Below, in pieces: positions 37,537 through 48,781 of a DNA stretch of 64,000 nt. The notes below the pieces were generated by a model. That model had not been told where the DNA came from. It made no database searches and saw only the letters and a list, made by a program, of their open reading frames with translations. The stretch comes from Cerrena zonata (Eukaryota; Basidiomycota; Agaricomycetes; Polyporales; Cerrenaceae), in NCBI GenBank assembly GCA_038087015.1, contig JASBNA010000002.1:2480001-2544000 (forward strand), in the 5' to 3' direction. Position numbers and translations under genes: made by a program. The stretch's first letter is position 1. Every line of letters starts with the position of its first letter.

Positions 37537-38857
37537 TCAACCACGTTTCTTCCACTGCGCCTTAGACTTCCTATGATGAAGATTCTCAAAGCCATGGTCC
37601 CGGAAGGCTTTGAATACTGAGACAACTGAAGGGACGGCAACTATGAGGGCGAGAATCTGATGCGTGAAATAAGTATCTCTTTTCAAGTACGAGGCGACGA
37701 TTACTCACCTGTCCAAACCCCCACTCCTTATCAGAGCTATCTACTGCAGGGTTGTGTTTGAGAAGAAGCTCCGTAGAAACGATGAAATACGCAAACACGA
37801 GGAGCTGAAAAATAGATATGCCCAATAGCATTGGATCCATGTTCGTGGCCCAACTGTGCCTTCTATGCCGCTTACTTCTACCGGTGGTCTTGTTGGTATT
37901 GCTTGACATATTCGTGGACACGCTGGGGTGGGGAGAATGAGAGCGGATCGGTGAGGGAGGTTCAGGTTGAAGAGCCCCATCCGGTATGGTAACTTCCAAA
38001 GTATCAGGTGAGGTTACTGTAATTTGGGGCTTGCCTCGCATCTCTAGATCCTCGCTGGCGGGTTTCTTCCGCCTCATGTAGGAAGAGTACATTTCGTGTG
38101 CCGTGACCAATAGATATCCAAAAGTGAGGAGCGCGGTAGCTGACAAACCCAACTTCTTTCCAGAGGTCAAGGCAGGAAAGTCCACTGCAAAGAACGCGAC
38201 GTATTTGACAAATTGTGCACAATGGTCTTGGTTGAATACATCTGTGCGTGACCTAATCGGATTTTGTCAAATTCAAACCATGCCGACAACAAATATTAAG
38301 AAATACCAAGTGTAAAACGTTAGACTCATAGAGAAGAACATCTGGAACATAGCAACGACTTTGACCCAGTTCTGAGCTTGTGTTTTCTTGCTCTTGTCCG
38401 TTATTTGCTCTTCTTCCTCTTCGTGTCTTTCCCGATGACGAGAGTACGAAGCAAGAGCAAGAAAGGTCCCGAAATTGGCCATCCTATATTATATGGTCCA
38501 TTGTTCAAGTTAAACCAGGATTTCACCCAAAGCATAGTGAGGACCTCACCATACAAGGTTTGACACTTGAAGTGCTTGGAAAAATGACAACTGGCCAGAA
38601 CGAGCCTGGACAATGGCTGCGATAGTCAGGCCGCAACTAGTTGAAGTGAAGGTCCATAAAGCACTGGGGGCATCCTCCCAAGAACGATCGACAAGCAAGA
38701 CTGCGATGTGAAGCTCTCAGTAAGTAACAGTGTGAATCATGGTATATGTGGTCTCACCTAATAGAAAATTCTGCAAGTAGAAACTAAGCCTGACTCCAAT
38801 CCCGCTGATATCTGGATTGACTGATTGTCCCTGTTTGCAATCGAAAGGGGAGTCCAT
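37537..38857 (-). CDS. Multi-pass membrane protein of unknown function (one junction unresolved)
   Basis: Exons 38857-38758 and 38700-38550 and the one starting at 38483 join cleanly, as do the last two (ending 37709, and 37656-37537). The start is MDSPFDCKQGQSVNPD, followed by GVRLSFYLQNFLLVLLVDRS. Hydrophobic helices include ALWTFTSTSCGLTIAAIVQA, LANFGTFLALASYS, a helix ending FYTWYFLIFVVGM, SATALLTFGYLLVTAH and LLGISIFQLLVFAYFIVS. The loop between is rich in Ser, Pro and basic residues. The tail ends HRKSKAQWKKRG. The join between about 38320 and 38240 is uncertain: all GT sites near VVGM are in phase 0, while the downstream coding frame (VFNQDHCAQF...) needs another phase. Either a weak donor is used upstream or a base is missing. 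No family function is known to me. Confidence 0.6.
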
Positions 38858-39159
38858 CACTCAAAGGGGGTTCAAAAAGGGTCCAGTGTCGCAACGTGGT
38901 ATCCTCCAACGTGAAAGAGGGCAGCACAGGAAATCATCTCCCTAGCTAGGAGGAAGCCAAGGACGTGAGCGTCATTTCCCGTCCCTGCACAGCCGAACAT
39001 GAGGCAATTGAATGTCAAGATAATCATCATTCTCACTTGCCTTATCGAGCTCACGATCATGATCAGGCGAACTTGAATTTGATTGACGACTTTGTCCTCG
39101 CCAAAATGGATCTTCACAAATTGTCTCTGCCCCGAGTCGGCTGAAACATATTCTTGTCT
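38858..39159. other. Shared upstream region of the membrane protein and RCC1-repeat genes
   Basis: About 300 bp between two divergent starts. No gene is supported, although an open frame on the minus strand crosses it. Confidence 0.5.
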
Positions 39160-40422
39160 ATGTCTCACCTCCAGCTCTACGCTGCAGGATCAAATGCACG
39201 AGGTCAACTTGCTACACGAGATTGCGAAGATGCCCACACATTTACACCTTGCTCATTTGGCGATCTCACCACGGAAATTCAGCCGCTCCATGTCAACAGT
39301 CTGGTGCAAATCGCGTGTGGAGCAAACCATACTTTGGCATTGCTGAAACGCTCTACGGATGGCACTACTGAACTATGGGGCTGCGGAGACGGATCGAAGG
39401 GGCAGTTAGGTACACTCCCATCCTCCTCATCGACTACCGAGTTCCGACTTCTGTCACTCAAGCACCCTTTCCCTGGCTACTCGATAAAGTCGGTTGCCTG
39501 TGGATGGGAAACGTCATATCTCGTACTTGCAAAACCTCAAGAAGATGACGTCGTAGTGTCATTCGGCTCAAATGACTTTGGTGCTCTCGGGCCTTCTCAG
39601 ACCACAGAGATCGCGATTGGGCGTGTTAACCATGTCCAACTCCCTCTTCCACCGTCCGTTATTAACACTAAGCCATATAAGCTCACCGTGGACTCCTTAT
39701 CCGCGAGCGTTCATCATGTCATCGTGACGGCGAATATCTTCCAGGATAACCAGGCTCGAACCGTAGTATATGGATGGGGTGCCTGTAGAACTGGTCAATT
39801 GGGGACCCTCCTCAAATCTGGACGATCTATATCTTTCAGCCCCAACCCCGTTATCGTATATGAAGCACCTCTATCCGGCCAAATAGCCTCGTCTGCCGTA
39901 GGCACTCAGCACACAGTCCTGCTGGACTCGGCATCTAAAATTTTTAGCTTTGGCTCGAATCGAAAACAGCAATTGACCGGAGTTGAAGCCCTCAAAAATG
40001 TCACTCACATTGGGTGCACCTGGAATGGAACTTATGTTGCTGTGCTCGATGGCGGCCAATGGTCCATCTTGGCTACGGGCGACAACAACAAAGGTCAGCT
40101 GGGTTCACCTCAGTCACCAGACGCATCCCTAGCCCTCCCAAGAGCTGTACATTTTCCTTTTACAACTCAATCTCATAGTCTAATCAAGTTTGCCTGCGGA
40201 AGTGAACACATACTTTGTTTGTTTACGCTCAAGGATTCCGCCCAACCTAAATCAGAGGTTTGGGGCTGGGGTTGGAACGAGCACGGTAACTTGGGGCTTG
40301 GTCATACAGCTGATGTGAACGTCCCTATGAGGATTTGGTCCTCTTCTGGCGATTCAACTCAACCGGATGGGGTCAATATATGGGCTGGTTGCGGCACCAG
40401 TTGGATTTCCTGCTTGAGCTAA
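39160..40422 (+). CDS. ATS1: RCC1-repeat protein, ATS1-like
   Basis: This is a single exon of 420 residues. The ATG at 39160 (MSHLQLYAAGSNARGQL) was chosen because it begins directly with the first repeat blade. RCC1-type repeats are seen along the length: YAAGSNARGQLA, LWGCGDGSKGQLG, SFGSNDFGALG, VYGWGACRTGQLG, SFGSNRKQQL, ATGDNNKGQLG and VWGWGWNEHGNLGLG. This makes a full seven-blade propeller without extra domains. In yeast the similar protein Ats1 acts with Kti11/Kti13 in Elongator-dependent wobble-uridine modification and diphthamide synthesis; that role is inferred here from the lone-propeller layout. It lacks introns, unlike most neighbours. Confidence 0.82.
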   Translation: MSHLQLYAAGSNARGQLATRDCEDAHTFTPCSFGDLTTEIQPLHVNSLVQIACGANHTLALLKRSTDGTTELWGCGDGSKGQLGTLPSSSSTTEFRLLSLKHPFPGYSIKSVACGWETSYLVLAKPQEDDVVVSFGSNDFGALGPSQTTEIAIGRVNHVQLPLPPSVINTKPYKLTVDSLSASVHHVIVTANIFQDNQARTVVYGWGACRTGQLGTLLKSGRSISFSPNPVIVYEAPLSGQIASSAVGTQHTVLLDSASKIFSFGSNRKQQLTGVEALKNVTHIGCTWNGTYVAVLDGGQWSILATGDNNKGQLGSPQSPDASLALPRAVHFPFTTQSHSLIKFACGSEHILCLFTLKDSAQPKSEVWGWGWNEHGNLGLGHTADVNVPMRIWSSSGDSTQPDGVNIWAGCGTSWISCLS

Positions 40423-40612
40423 ATGTTTGAAGCATTTACTCAATCGGGCCATATTATGAAGTAGGTATCGCATTATAATCCCATAAAATCCAACTATTAA
40501 ATGAAACCCAAGGGAAATGGTACACAAGCCCAGATAGTGTGCCTAGAATATTTGCCTGACGTGTGTCGTCCTGCATTTGAAGGTTCGCCGTAATTTGTGT
40601 GAAAGAGGTACG

Positions 40613-41514
40613 CTAGAGTGCAGAGTTTTGGAAGGAGAGAAGCAGGGAGGCTCCAAGAACTACGTCGTCAGAGAACCGAGACCTCAGTTCGGCAGGGATC
40701 TGAATATCCTTGATGTTGGTTTGGACTGGAGGCTGGGGTAGGATATCGTCATCATCGGTGTTCAGTATGTCGATGTCTTCATCGGTCGTGTCACCGTCCG
40801 AACTGTTCGTGGAATTATCGAGATCATTCATACCTCGCTGATAGGGCTTCCATTCGAAGACTTGAGTTCTCTCAGGCCGACTTTCCATTGGGCGTGTAAC
40901 CCGTTTGATGGGCTTCTCTGTGGGTAGTGGTTTAGGATAGAAGGAGGTGAAGGTCTGATTCACTATAGGTTGTGCGAGTATGGGCGTAGGCTGCAAAATG
41001 ATGTGAGATGAAGAATCTGATGAAAGAGTTGCCGGAGGTTTAGAGGTCTGTCTGTTCGCCACCGTCCGCACCACAGCTAAGGGCTGACGTTGGGTCGGAA
41101 GCTGGTTCCCATATCTTTTAGCAACAACTTCGGCGTCGGACGCCTTCTTAGCAAGCTGGCGTCGATTTTGGAACCAAACGGTCACAGTTCTCCCGTCCCT
41201 ATACCGTTTGATGAGAAACATGGTTAAAAATGGTGACACTGGGCAACTTACATGCCGACTTCATGACCCAGATCCTCCTTCTCCTGGCGGGTAGGGTGTG
41301 TCGCATATTGGTACAATGTTTCCAAGCGTTCAAGCTGGAGATCGGTCATGCGGTGTCGCGATTTCTTTTTATTTGGACCGGAGTCTTCGTCGCGGTATAC
41401 TTCAAAGGTAGACTCGAGGCGGGGTCGCTTAAGAGTGGTGGCGGGCACGCTATGAAGAGCGCTCTCTTCAATGAGCGGGCGGATGTTACGCGTGGATCGA
41501 GTTTGGGGTCGCAT
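40613..41514 (-). CDS. Homeodomain transcription factor 1
   Basis: Two exons (41514-41252, 41198-40613) give 282 residues. The homeodomain spans about residues 50-110: RHRMTDLQLERLETLYQYAT, then HPTRQEKEDLGHEVGM and DGRTVTVWFQNRRQLAKK, with the WFQNRR recognition helix intact. The intron cuts the domain just before helix 3 in phase 2. After the domain come a Gln/Pro/Ser-rich region, an acidic stretch (SSDGDTTDEDIDILNTDDDD) and the C-terminal motif SDDVVLGASLLLSFQNSAL. It has a typical 60-residue homeodomain, not the TALE form. It is not arranged divergently with a partner, so a mating-type locus is not indicated. A second homeodomain gene lies just upstream on the same strand. Confidence 0.85.
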
Positions 41515-41909
41515 TTTAAAGAAAGTAATGGATTGTAAAGAGTGTGGAGAGTGAAGGAAAGAGGAATATCGCTCAAATGGAACGCTTCAAATGTCGCTAA
41601 AACAAGATGTCTTGCCTAGAACGCCAGCGGGATTGTTGCTTGATGCTGGTCTCTGACTTGATGACTGGCGGTAGAGAACAAACCACTCACCACCTCCAAC
41701 CTAAACGACTTCTACCTTGGGACATCGGAGAGAGAGATCGTCCCACGCCTCGCGATCCCGTGACTAGACGCGTCGCGACATGCCTCGCTGTGTCTTGCAA
41801 GTTGCAACCCTGGCGCGAACCCAGACACGAGTTTGGACTGAGGGATGCAGAAAATAAATGAAAATAAGTACAATATCCAACTCTACCAATACAGACTAAT
41901 GGAACAACA
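41515..41909. other. Spacer between the two homeodomain genes
   Basis: About 395 bp carrying the promoter of homeodomain gene 1 and the 3' end of homeodomain gene 2. No other gene is seen. Confidence 0.5.
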
Positions 41910-42806
41910 TCATGAGTCCTTGAATACAAGCAAAGTCATAGCTGCCTCCATCTGTTCCGAAGGGAGAGAGGATTTCTTCTCCTTCGAGTGTCGTGTCCAA
42001 TGTGGTTTTCTGGGTGATAGTGTGAGGCTAGTATCAGGCGTGATGATCTCATCGAGGTCAATGTCGGTATCTTGTTCATCGTCGGGTATCATGTCCTCCA
42101 CTCCCAGAGACCACGACAGCTTCCTTGGGGAACTGTTGTGTTTGGAAGTATGAACGTAAACTTCATCGTCAGAATCCTCATCCAAATTCCCCTCAGCTCT
42201 CGCCTTCGCACATGCCCACTCCAAAGAGCGTAGTGTTTTCGATCCCGATGGTAACTTGGATAAACGAGCACTTTCTGCCCCTGGCGACGAGGAAGGTGCT
42301 TGCGGTGACGAGGGAATATGTTCCCATAATTCCGTAGGTGATGGCATAGCTTCAGGTTCGGTGCGTATTCGGTTGACTTTGGGAGTCAAGGGAGGTCGGG
42401 ACGATCGGGAAGACACATCCCGCCGTTCTCGTGAGGCTGCAATGCGGTCAAGGGTGAGGGAAGTAGGGTTCTTGGAGTTTGTGGGTATCCGATGGCTAAC
42501 AGGTATTATTTCCGGTTTCCAAGCGAGTGCTTGTTTCTTCGCACTTCGTCGCCTATTCTGATACCAGACATTAACAGACTTCAGTTCTCTGCTTCAGTGT
42601 CAGAAATTGTCTCAGTCATACATGAATTAAAGAATTACTCACAGGCCGAGCTCTGAAGCAATAGCACCCCGCTCCTCCTTGGAAGGATGGCTCTTCGTCT
42701 GAAACAATGCCTGCAAAGCGGCGATTTGTTCCGGTAAGAGGCGTCGTCGCGTAAATGGGATCTCCGAGCTGGTAGATCTGGTGGACGAACTTGAAGCCTT
42801 CGACAT
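41910..42806 (-). CDS. Homeodomain transcription factor 2
   Basis: Two exons (42806-42643, 42588-41910) give 280 residues. The homeodomain lies at about residues 17-75: FTRRRLLPEQIAALQALFQT, KSHPSKEERGAIASELGL and ELKSVNVWYQNRRRSAKKQ. Trp-Tyr-Gln-Asn replaces the usual Trp-Phe-Gln-Asn. The intron has the same place and phase (2) as in homeodomain gene 1. The rest is Ser/Pro-rich and acidic (LDEDSDDEVYVHT, DDEQDTDIDLDEI), ending with EQMEAAMTLLVFKDS, a hydrophobic end similar to the ends of genes 1 and 3. A DNA-binding regulator is likely; targets are unknown. Confidence 0.85.
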
Positions 42807-43164
42807 TTGGACTCGTCGATAAAGTCAGTCTAGCTAGGGAAGAATTGAGAACATGCAGGTCTGCTTGTTGAATGTTGATCACGGACTTGTGGGTTTATTG
42901 AACCGGCAGTCGGGATGCACGCGACTATCAACCCTCGGCAAGATACATGACGCGTACACATGGACAAATAACACGCTCCACGTGTTCCTTGTGCTGAACT
43001 TATTCTGCTCTTAGTCTGAGATGGAACTCATTATAATGGAGAAATTTAGTAAAGAATCGATGTATTGAAATGTCCATATGGAAGATGATAGTAGTACAGT
43101 GCATACATCAAAATCAGAGTCCTAGAGAAAGCGCTACCAATACAAGTATACTGGCATTACTGTA
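42807..43164. other. Spacer upstream of homeodomain gene 2
   Basis: About 360 bp between the homeodomain gene 2 start and the F-box gene stop, without a supported gene. Confidence 0.5.
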
Positions 43165-44880
43165 TCAAATCCTCGGGGAGAAACCGGGAGTATTCGTATA
43201 GAGCAGTGATCGAGTAGATGAGTCCAAGTGTTGTGATATTTGGTCATAGAGGGCCCATTCTTCTGGTATACGTAGCCAATAATCCCTATACAAATGATCA
43301 ACCATCCCTTCGATCTCCCACAAGTCATCAGATGGCGGATAATCTGATGGAGACGGCAAAGCGTAGACTTTTCGGAAACGATATCCCAACTGGTCCCTCT
43401 TTCGAAGTAGATTCGTGATAATGTAGACGTTGACCCAACCAAAGCGAAGGAATCGCAACTTCGGACAGAGGATGGCCGGCTCCATGGCACTGTCTTCAGT
43501 TCCATGCGCGGGAACCTCATCACCAGTAGCAACAGGTGGGTCATTATAGAATGGACGAATGATATTATCGGCCACCATGCTAATCTTCATAATCTCTAGG
43601 TCAGGGATTGATTGATAGAACTTGGTCATGCATAGATCTGTATCAGCTTGTGTTTGGCAAACAATGTCGTGGAAAGAAAGCATCCGTATCTTGGGGAATC
43701 GTCCAGTGAGACCATAAAAAGTGGGTTGAATATCATGAGTTATACCCATGATACGTCGGATCTCTAGATACATCACGTTTGGGGCATCAACTTGAGAGAG
43801 AAAGGACAATATGTAGCTCTGAGTCAGGTCATCCAGAGATAGCTCACGCAACGTCGGAATTTTGAGAAGGATCATAGACGACGACGTTTCAGCTTGGTCG
43901 GAATTACGACCCAGAAAACATAGAGAGAGACGGTACAATTGACAACATCCTTGAAGTACTTGTCGAATGTCTGCAGCATCCTGAGGCACGCTTTTGGGGA
44001 TTCTTCGAATATCGAGAGAAGTCAGGTTTGCTAGGATTTCAGGACTCCAATCAACTACCAATCCGTTGATACTTAGGGAGGTAAGTCTCGGAGTACGGCC
44101 ACCAAGGAGCTTGATGGGGGTTACGATCTCGGGCGGCAGCGGTGGTGAGTTAGAAAACACGTAACTGTGCCCCATGTGATGCAGGACGAAGTTTTCTAGT
44201 GATATTGCCTCTGACTTAGCCTCGTTGAACCTGTGAAGGACATTTAAGGCGACGTCCCAATGCATGAACACACCCACGAATGAACGTATCGTTGATATCT
44301 TCTTTAAGATAGCACCCATTATGGGAGTTAATTCGTCGAGCGACATTGGTTCTATTTCCTCTATTTGGAATGGTCGTCTCTCCTTCTCGCTGATACGTAT
44401 GTCGAGAGGAGCAGATTTAGCTCTCCTGAGGAATTCCAAGGTATAAGCGTAAGGGGGTTCATCCATGACCCAGATAGAGCTCCAGAAGTCCGACGCGGAG
44501 AGTGCCACTGATCGCCAATATTGACAGACCCAAGTGATAAGCATACGATTGCGGTCATATGTGGTGTATAGTGGCGCGTCACGAATGACAAGCTTAAAGG
44601 TGAACCGAAGAATCTCCACAGGTAGACGGTTGATAGGAAAGAGAGCCCAGGACAGCACTTTAATCTTGAACTTGAGAGCAGCAGTTTTTCTAGGAGCATC
44701 GAGACGAGCAGAGATACATGGGTCGTTCTCTAGGACTCGGAGATCCTGCTTCAGTCTATTCAGTCGTATCAAGGAAGAAAGCCTATCAGTGGGACGAGAG
44801 GGTGACGGAAGGGAGCTGAGATGAGCTTTCAAAAGTAAATCCGAGTCCCAAGAATTGTATGACAACAGTACTCTGGCCAT
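43165..44880 (-). CDS. F-box protein of the mushroom LRR-like type
   Basis: A single exon of 571 residues starts at the ATG at 44880 (MARVLLSYNSWDSDLLLKAH). A coiled N-terminal part with LNRLKQDLRVLENDP precedes the F-box at about residues 82-130: INRLPVEILRFTFKLVIRDA ... MLITWVCQYWRSVALSASDF and WSSIWV. This matches the form common in Agaricomycetes. The rest is built of irregular leucine-rich units such as LTSLSINGLVVDWSPEILAN and PTLRELSLDDL. These proteins are thought to be SCF ubiquitin ligase receptors, but the targets of the large mushroom family are unknown. The lack of introns fits this fast-evolving family. Confidence 0.78.
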   Translation of the reverse strand: MARVLLSYNSWDSDLLLKAHLSSLPSPSRPTDRLSSLIRLNRLKQDLRVLENDPCISARLDAPRKTAALKFKIKVLSWALFPINRLPVEILRFTFKLVIRDAPLYTTYDRNRMLITWVCQYWRSVALSASDFWSSIWVMDEPPYAYTLEFLRRAKSAPLDIRISEKERRPFQIEEIEPMSLDELTPIMGAILKKISTIRSFVGVFMHWDVALNVLHRFNEAKSEAISLENFVLHHMGHSYVFSNSPPLPPEIVTPIKLLGGRTPRLTSLSINGLVVDWSPEILANLTSLDIRRIPKSVPQDAADIRQVLQGCCQLYRLSLCFLGRNSDQAETSSSMILLKIPTLRELSLDDLTQSYILSFLSQVDAPNVMYLEIRRIMGITHDIQPTFYGLTGRFPKIRMLSFHDIVCQTQADTDLCMTKFYQSIPDLEIMKISMVADNIIRPFYNDPPVATGDEVPAHGTEDSAMEPAILCPKLRFLRFGWVNVYIITNLLRKRDQLGYRFRKVYALPSPSDYPPSDDLWEIEGMVDHLYRDYWLRIPEEWALYDQISQHLDSSTRSLLYTNTPGFSPRI

Positions 44881-45540
44881 GATGCGAGTGTTTACTCTTC
44901 TATGAAAGAAGAGTGAGCAACCTCGGATCTACTTGAGCTACAGAAGGGAAGTCAGCAAGGTCTTCCAAGGTGAACAATCGAAGTGATTAGGCTCACCCGT
45001 ACTAGTTTGTAGCCTTATAACGGCTTCGTCACGGTTGATGACGGTAAGAGTTGGAAAGCAAGACACAACTCGTGGCCGCAGCATGTATACTTATACCCGA
45101 CGTAGACGTGGATGTGTGGCGCTGAGCCACTCAATCTGAATCGATAGAACAAAGAACACTGAGCTGCAATATTATGATATTTGTTTTCCCCGAAGTCCCT
45201 GACAAGTTGGTCCCTCGACAAACTTCGGGCTACTGAAAATAGAGGCCATTTGTTAGTAACGTTATCATAAATAGAGAAGAGATAATCGCAGGAGCAGATG
45301 CCAGCGGGTAACTTGAATATAATGATATAAAGCAAGGAATGATGTGGCTTGCAAGCATGGATCAATCGGAGTCGATCAATGAACCGATCTAGTGACAGTG
45401 GTCACGACTTGGTTCCTGAATGGCACGTCATAACTCTTCAACATTTCAACTCAAGTTCATGTCGCCAGTGTTGCTTTAGTACTGAGCCAAGCTACATGTG
45501 CAATTACTGATCATAATAGTGCTCACAAACCCATACCAAC
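44881..45540. other. Shared upstream region of the F-box gene and ALG12
   Basis: About 660 bp between divergent starts. A minus-strand frame at 45365-45015 has no recognisable features, and no gene is called. Confidence 0.5.
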
Positions 45541-47452
45541 ATGAGCACCGCTCTTGACATTTTGCTATTGACCACATGCTGGGCGCACGTCGTTCTAGCA
45601 CCTTACACTAAGGTCGAGGAAAGCTTCAATCTCCACGCCACGCATGATGTCCTGGCATACGGAGTCCTACCTGATGCATTGCAGCATGTACGCAGAGCCT
45701 ATCCCCTAAATTATAACTCCCATCTTTATGTATATGATTTTAGTATGATCACTTTGTGTTCTCTGGTGCGGTTCCTAGGACATTTATTGGGAGTGTCCTT
45801 CTGGCATGGATCTCCACACCAGTAATCTATATTGCCAATTGGTACGGGGTGATCAACTCCAAAGCTGACTTGCAAATATATGGTAAGTTACCTCATTTCT
45901 ATCTGCAGATTTGCTAGACATCTTTATTTCCTTAGTTCGCCTCGTGTTGGCGACCCTCAATGCTATCACGCTCTGCCTCATCCGAAGAGCTACCTCACGC
46001 AGATACGGAGGTGCAGCTAGCGTACTCTTTACCCTCTTCACATGTACTCAATTCCATCTACCCTTCTGGATTGGGAGGACACTTCCCAACATGTTTGCAA
46101 TATTCCCAGGTTTGTTTGTGTTCTTTTTTCATTTTAAATATTCTGATCCGGATATAGTGAACATTGCTTCCTACTTGCTCTTGAACAGAGCTTCGAACGC
46201 TCAGAAGTTTTCACCTAAGGGAGTTCATCGTGCCATCAAGCTTCTGATCTTCACCGCCGTCGTGTTCCGCTCTGAGGTTGCTTTATTGCTAGCCCCTATC
46301 TTGCTGCAGTCTTGGTTATCTGGTCGCACTACTCTTGGTGATATCATCAAAGTCGGCCTTGTCTCCGGTCTGAAATCAATAGGTAAGTTTTAAACATCTG
46401 GTGTAGCCAATCTGACAATCCTCCAAAGCCTTGACAACTATTGTCGATTCGTACTTCTGGCAGTCATGGCCGCTTTGGCCAGAACTTCATGGTATTTACT
46501 TCAATGTTCTACAAGGAAAGAGTTCAGAGTGGGGGGTAAGCATTACGAAGCTGGTTCTTGACGTCATAATGTTTATTATTCTTTCTATAGATCTCTCCAT
46601 GGCACACATATTTTAGTGCGATGCTCCCAAAATTACTCCTCTCCAGTTTCCCACTTTCTCTCATTGGACTGCTTATTGATTCACGTATCCGATCGCTCCT
46701 CTTTCCTGCCATCACCTTTGTCGGTCTGCTTAGTGTATTGGGTCATAAAGAATGGCGTTTCATCGTTTACGTCGTTCCTCTATTTAATGTCGCTGCTGCA
46801 AAAGCCGCCGCATACCTGTACGTTCCCTATTTGCCATTTCGGTTATGAATCTGACAGAATGCATATCCAGAATTTCCCAGAAGAAAAGCAAAATCTTTGG
46901 TCGGTTGTGCTTTTTGGTTGTAGCTGGAATGTTGGCTGCGAATTCTTTCTTGTCCCTGATCTCGACCACCTCTTCAATGGCAAACTATCCAGGCGGTGCG
47001 GCCCTCGTGAAGTTCAACGAACTATTTGCCGATCGCGAACATGGTGAGTACTGTGACAAGCCCTGCCAAGCTAATCTCACATTATTCCAGTGCATGTCCA
47101 CATATCCAACCTTGCGGCTCAAACTGGAGCTTCGTTATTCTTGCAAACACATGCACCACCGTACCTGACCCAAATTGGTATCCACCCTCCTCCAAAAAGC
47201 CACAACTGGGTGTACAACAAAACGGAGAACCTCACGCAGCTGGATATCACAAATACCAAAGACTTTACACATGTCATTGCCGAGGTGGGTGATGATGCTG
47301 CAGGCTTTGCACTACAGCAATGGGATGTCGTAGAGGCTGTAGAAGGGTTCGAAAGATGGGTACCCAATCTGGATTTGTTGAAGGGTGCGAGTATTTGGGA
47401 ACTTCTCCAGATGGTGAAGAGTGACAAATTGGTCATTCTGGAACGCAAGTAA
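45541..47452 (+). CDS. ALG12: Dolichyl-P-Man:Man7GlcNAc2-PP-dolichol alpha-1,6-mannosyltransferase
   Basis: Eight exons (45541-45687, 45744-45882, 45936-46109, 46158-46382, 46429-46535, 46591-46817, 46871-47043, 47091-47452) give 517 residues. The GT22 signature near the N-terminus is present: [19 protein letters not shown], followed by [20 protein letters not shown]. Many hydrophobic helices span the ER membrane, with [20 protein letters not shown] and the late [20 protein letters not shown], also characteristic. The C-terminal soluble part ends LVILERK. ALG12 adds the eighth mannose to the lipid-linked N-glycan precursor in the ER lumen. The acceptor of exon 7 was placed at 46870 because the earlier AG breaks the frame. 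The gene converges on the PLP homeostasis gene with about 120 bp between stops. Confidence 0.95.
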
Positions 47453-47570
47453 TCGTCGTACTTTTTGATATATCTTTGTGGTTATATCATAAAATACATC
47501 TATGAACGGGATCTATTTCAGTCTGTGAATTAAGATCAACATGTTTCGAAATGTCACCAACTTACTACAA

Positions 47571-48537
47571 TTATGTACTCTTTATTTCTTCCTTCTTCAG
47601 TCTTGAACCAAAGATCCCAGTACCAACCCTGGCAATGTCACTCCCCGATTTTAAAGCAGCTTCGAAATCGCTCGACATGCCCATACTTAACAACAGTTTA
47701 CCATTTGCGCCCCACTTATCCGGGGAGAACCACTCCTTCAATAGAGCTTCAAGTGCAGTTCTCGTTTCCACCAATGTCTCGAAATCGTGATTAGGTTTCT
47801 CTACGGACGCAAGTGATTCTGCTAGAGATCCGATTGTCATGAGACCTTGTAAACGCAGACGAGGACATTCTGAGATGATGTGTTTAGCGAGCTTCGTTAG
47901 CTCGGTTTCGTCTGGTGAGGTGGTAGATGAGGTAAGAGGTGGGAGACCGGATTTGTTCTCTTCCCCTGATGTATTCACTTGTAAAAGGATATTAAGGGGT
48001 GTTGCGCGGTCTGACGAGATGTATTTGTTGAGGGCAGTTGCAGCTTTGGTCGAAGTCACTGTCTGAATCGCGTAGAGATTGGGTATGGCTATGTAGTAAG
48101 TCAATTTCAGATGCTAAAAGTTTCTTACAGACCATGCAAGACTTACAGGCAAGGACCTTTGCTTTGTTAGATTGCAGAGTTCCAATGAAATGCCATCGGA
48201 TCTCTTGGGGTAACTAGAAATGTCTCGATCAGACATAACGAATCCATGAAATCATTGTACGTACCTGTGCAGCCTTATCGACAAGCTCCTGGACATAGTT
48301 CTCGCCAAAGTCAAGCTGCCCGTCTTCTACGCAAGCCAATACATCTGATGCAGGCTTGTACTTCGAAACAGCGACCAGAGTCGGTTGACGAGAGGGTGAG
48401 GCATTTTGTACTTTGGCTCGAATTTCAGAAAGCGACTCATGAAGCTCAGCGATACGTTCAGCAGAGGCTCGAGCAACTGGTGTGGATGAAGTGGAGGCCA
48501 TTTTGAATTGAGCTAGTAGACGGAGTGATAGTCGCAT
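47571..48537 (-). CDS. Pyridoxal phosphate homeostasis protein (PLPBP/YggS family)
   Basis: Three exons (48537-48265, 48213-48147, 48088-47571) encode 285 residues. The PLP-binding lysine sits in TLVAVSKYKPASDVL. The family signatures LDFGENYVQELVDKAAQLPQ, EIRWHFIGTLQSNKAKVLAS and IPNLYAIQTVTS follow. RLQGLMTIGS and LSMGMSSDFEAALKSGSDIA then RVGTGIFGSR close the barrel. It is a single-domain alanine-racemase-like TIM barrel that buffers free PLP and has no known catalytic role. Yeast YBL036C is the homologue. An alternative start at 48501 (MASTSST) would shorten it by 12 residues. Confidence 0.94.
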
Positions 48538-48781
48538 TTGCCCGATTCAGATCTTGCGATTTCGGAGTTGTCGCCACTCGGCGTCATGCATCAGTCTAAG
48601 AGCAAAGGCACGAAACGAAGTCGAGCATGAAACAATGCAACATAAAGAAAAGTATTCTTAGTAAGATAATAGTCTCGAGTCCAACGTATCTGATTTGTTA
48701 GTTTCTAGTTTACATGAGTCAGACTGTTTCTATACATCATCATATCTCCCAAGATTTCCGTATCATAGATATAATAACGAT

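Noticed and set aside
40613..42806. Mating-type A locus (HD1/HD2 pair)
   Set aside because: The two homeodomain genes run in the same direction, neither has the TALE-type domain of HD1, and no mip or beta-flanking gene was seen beside them.
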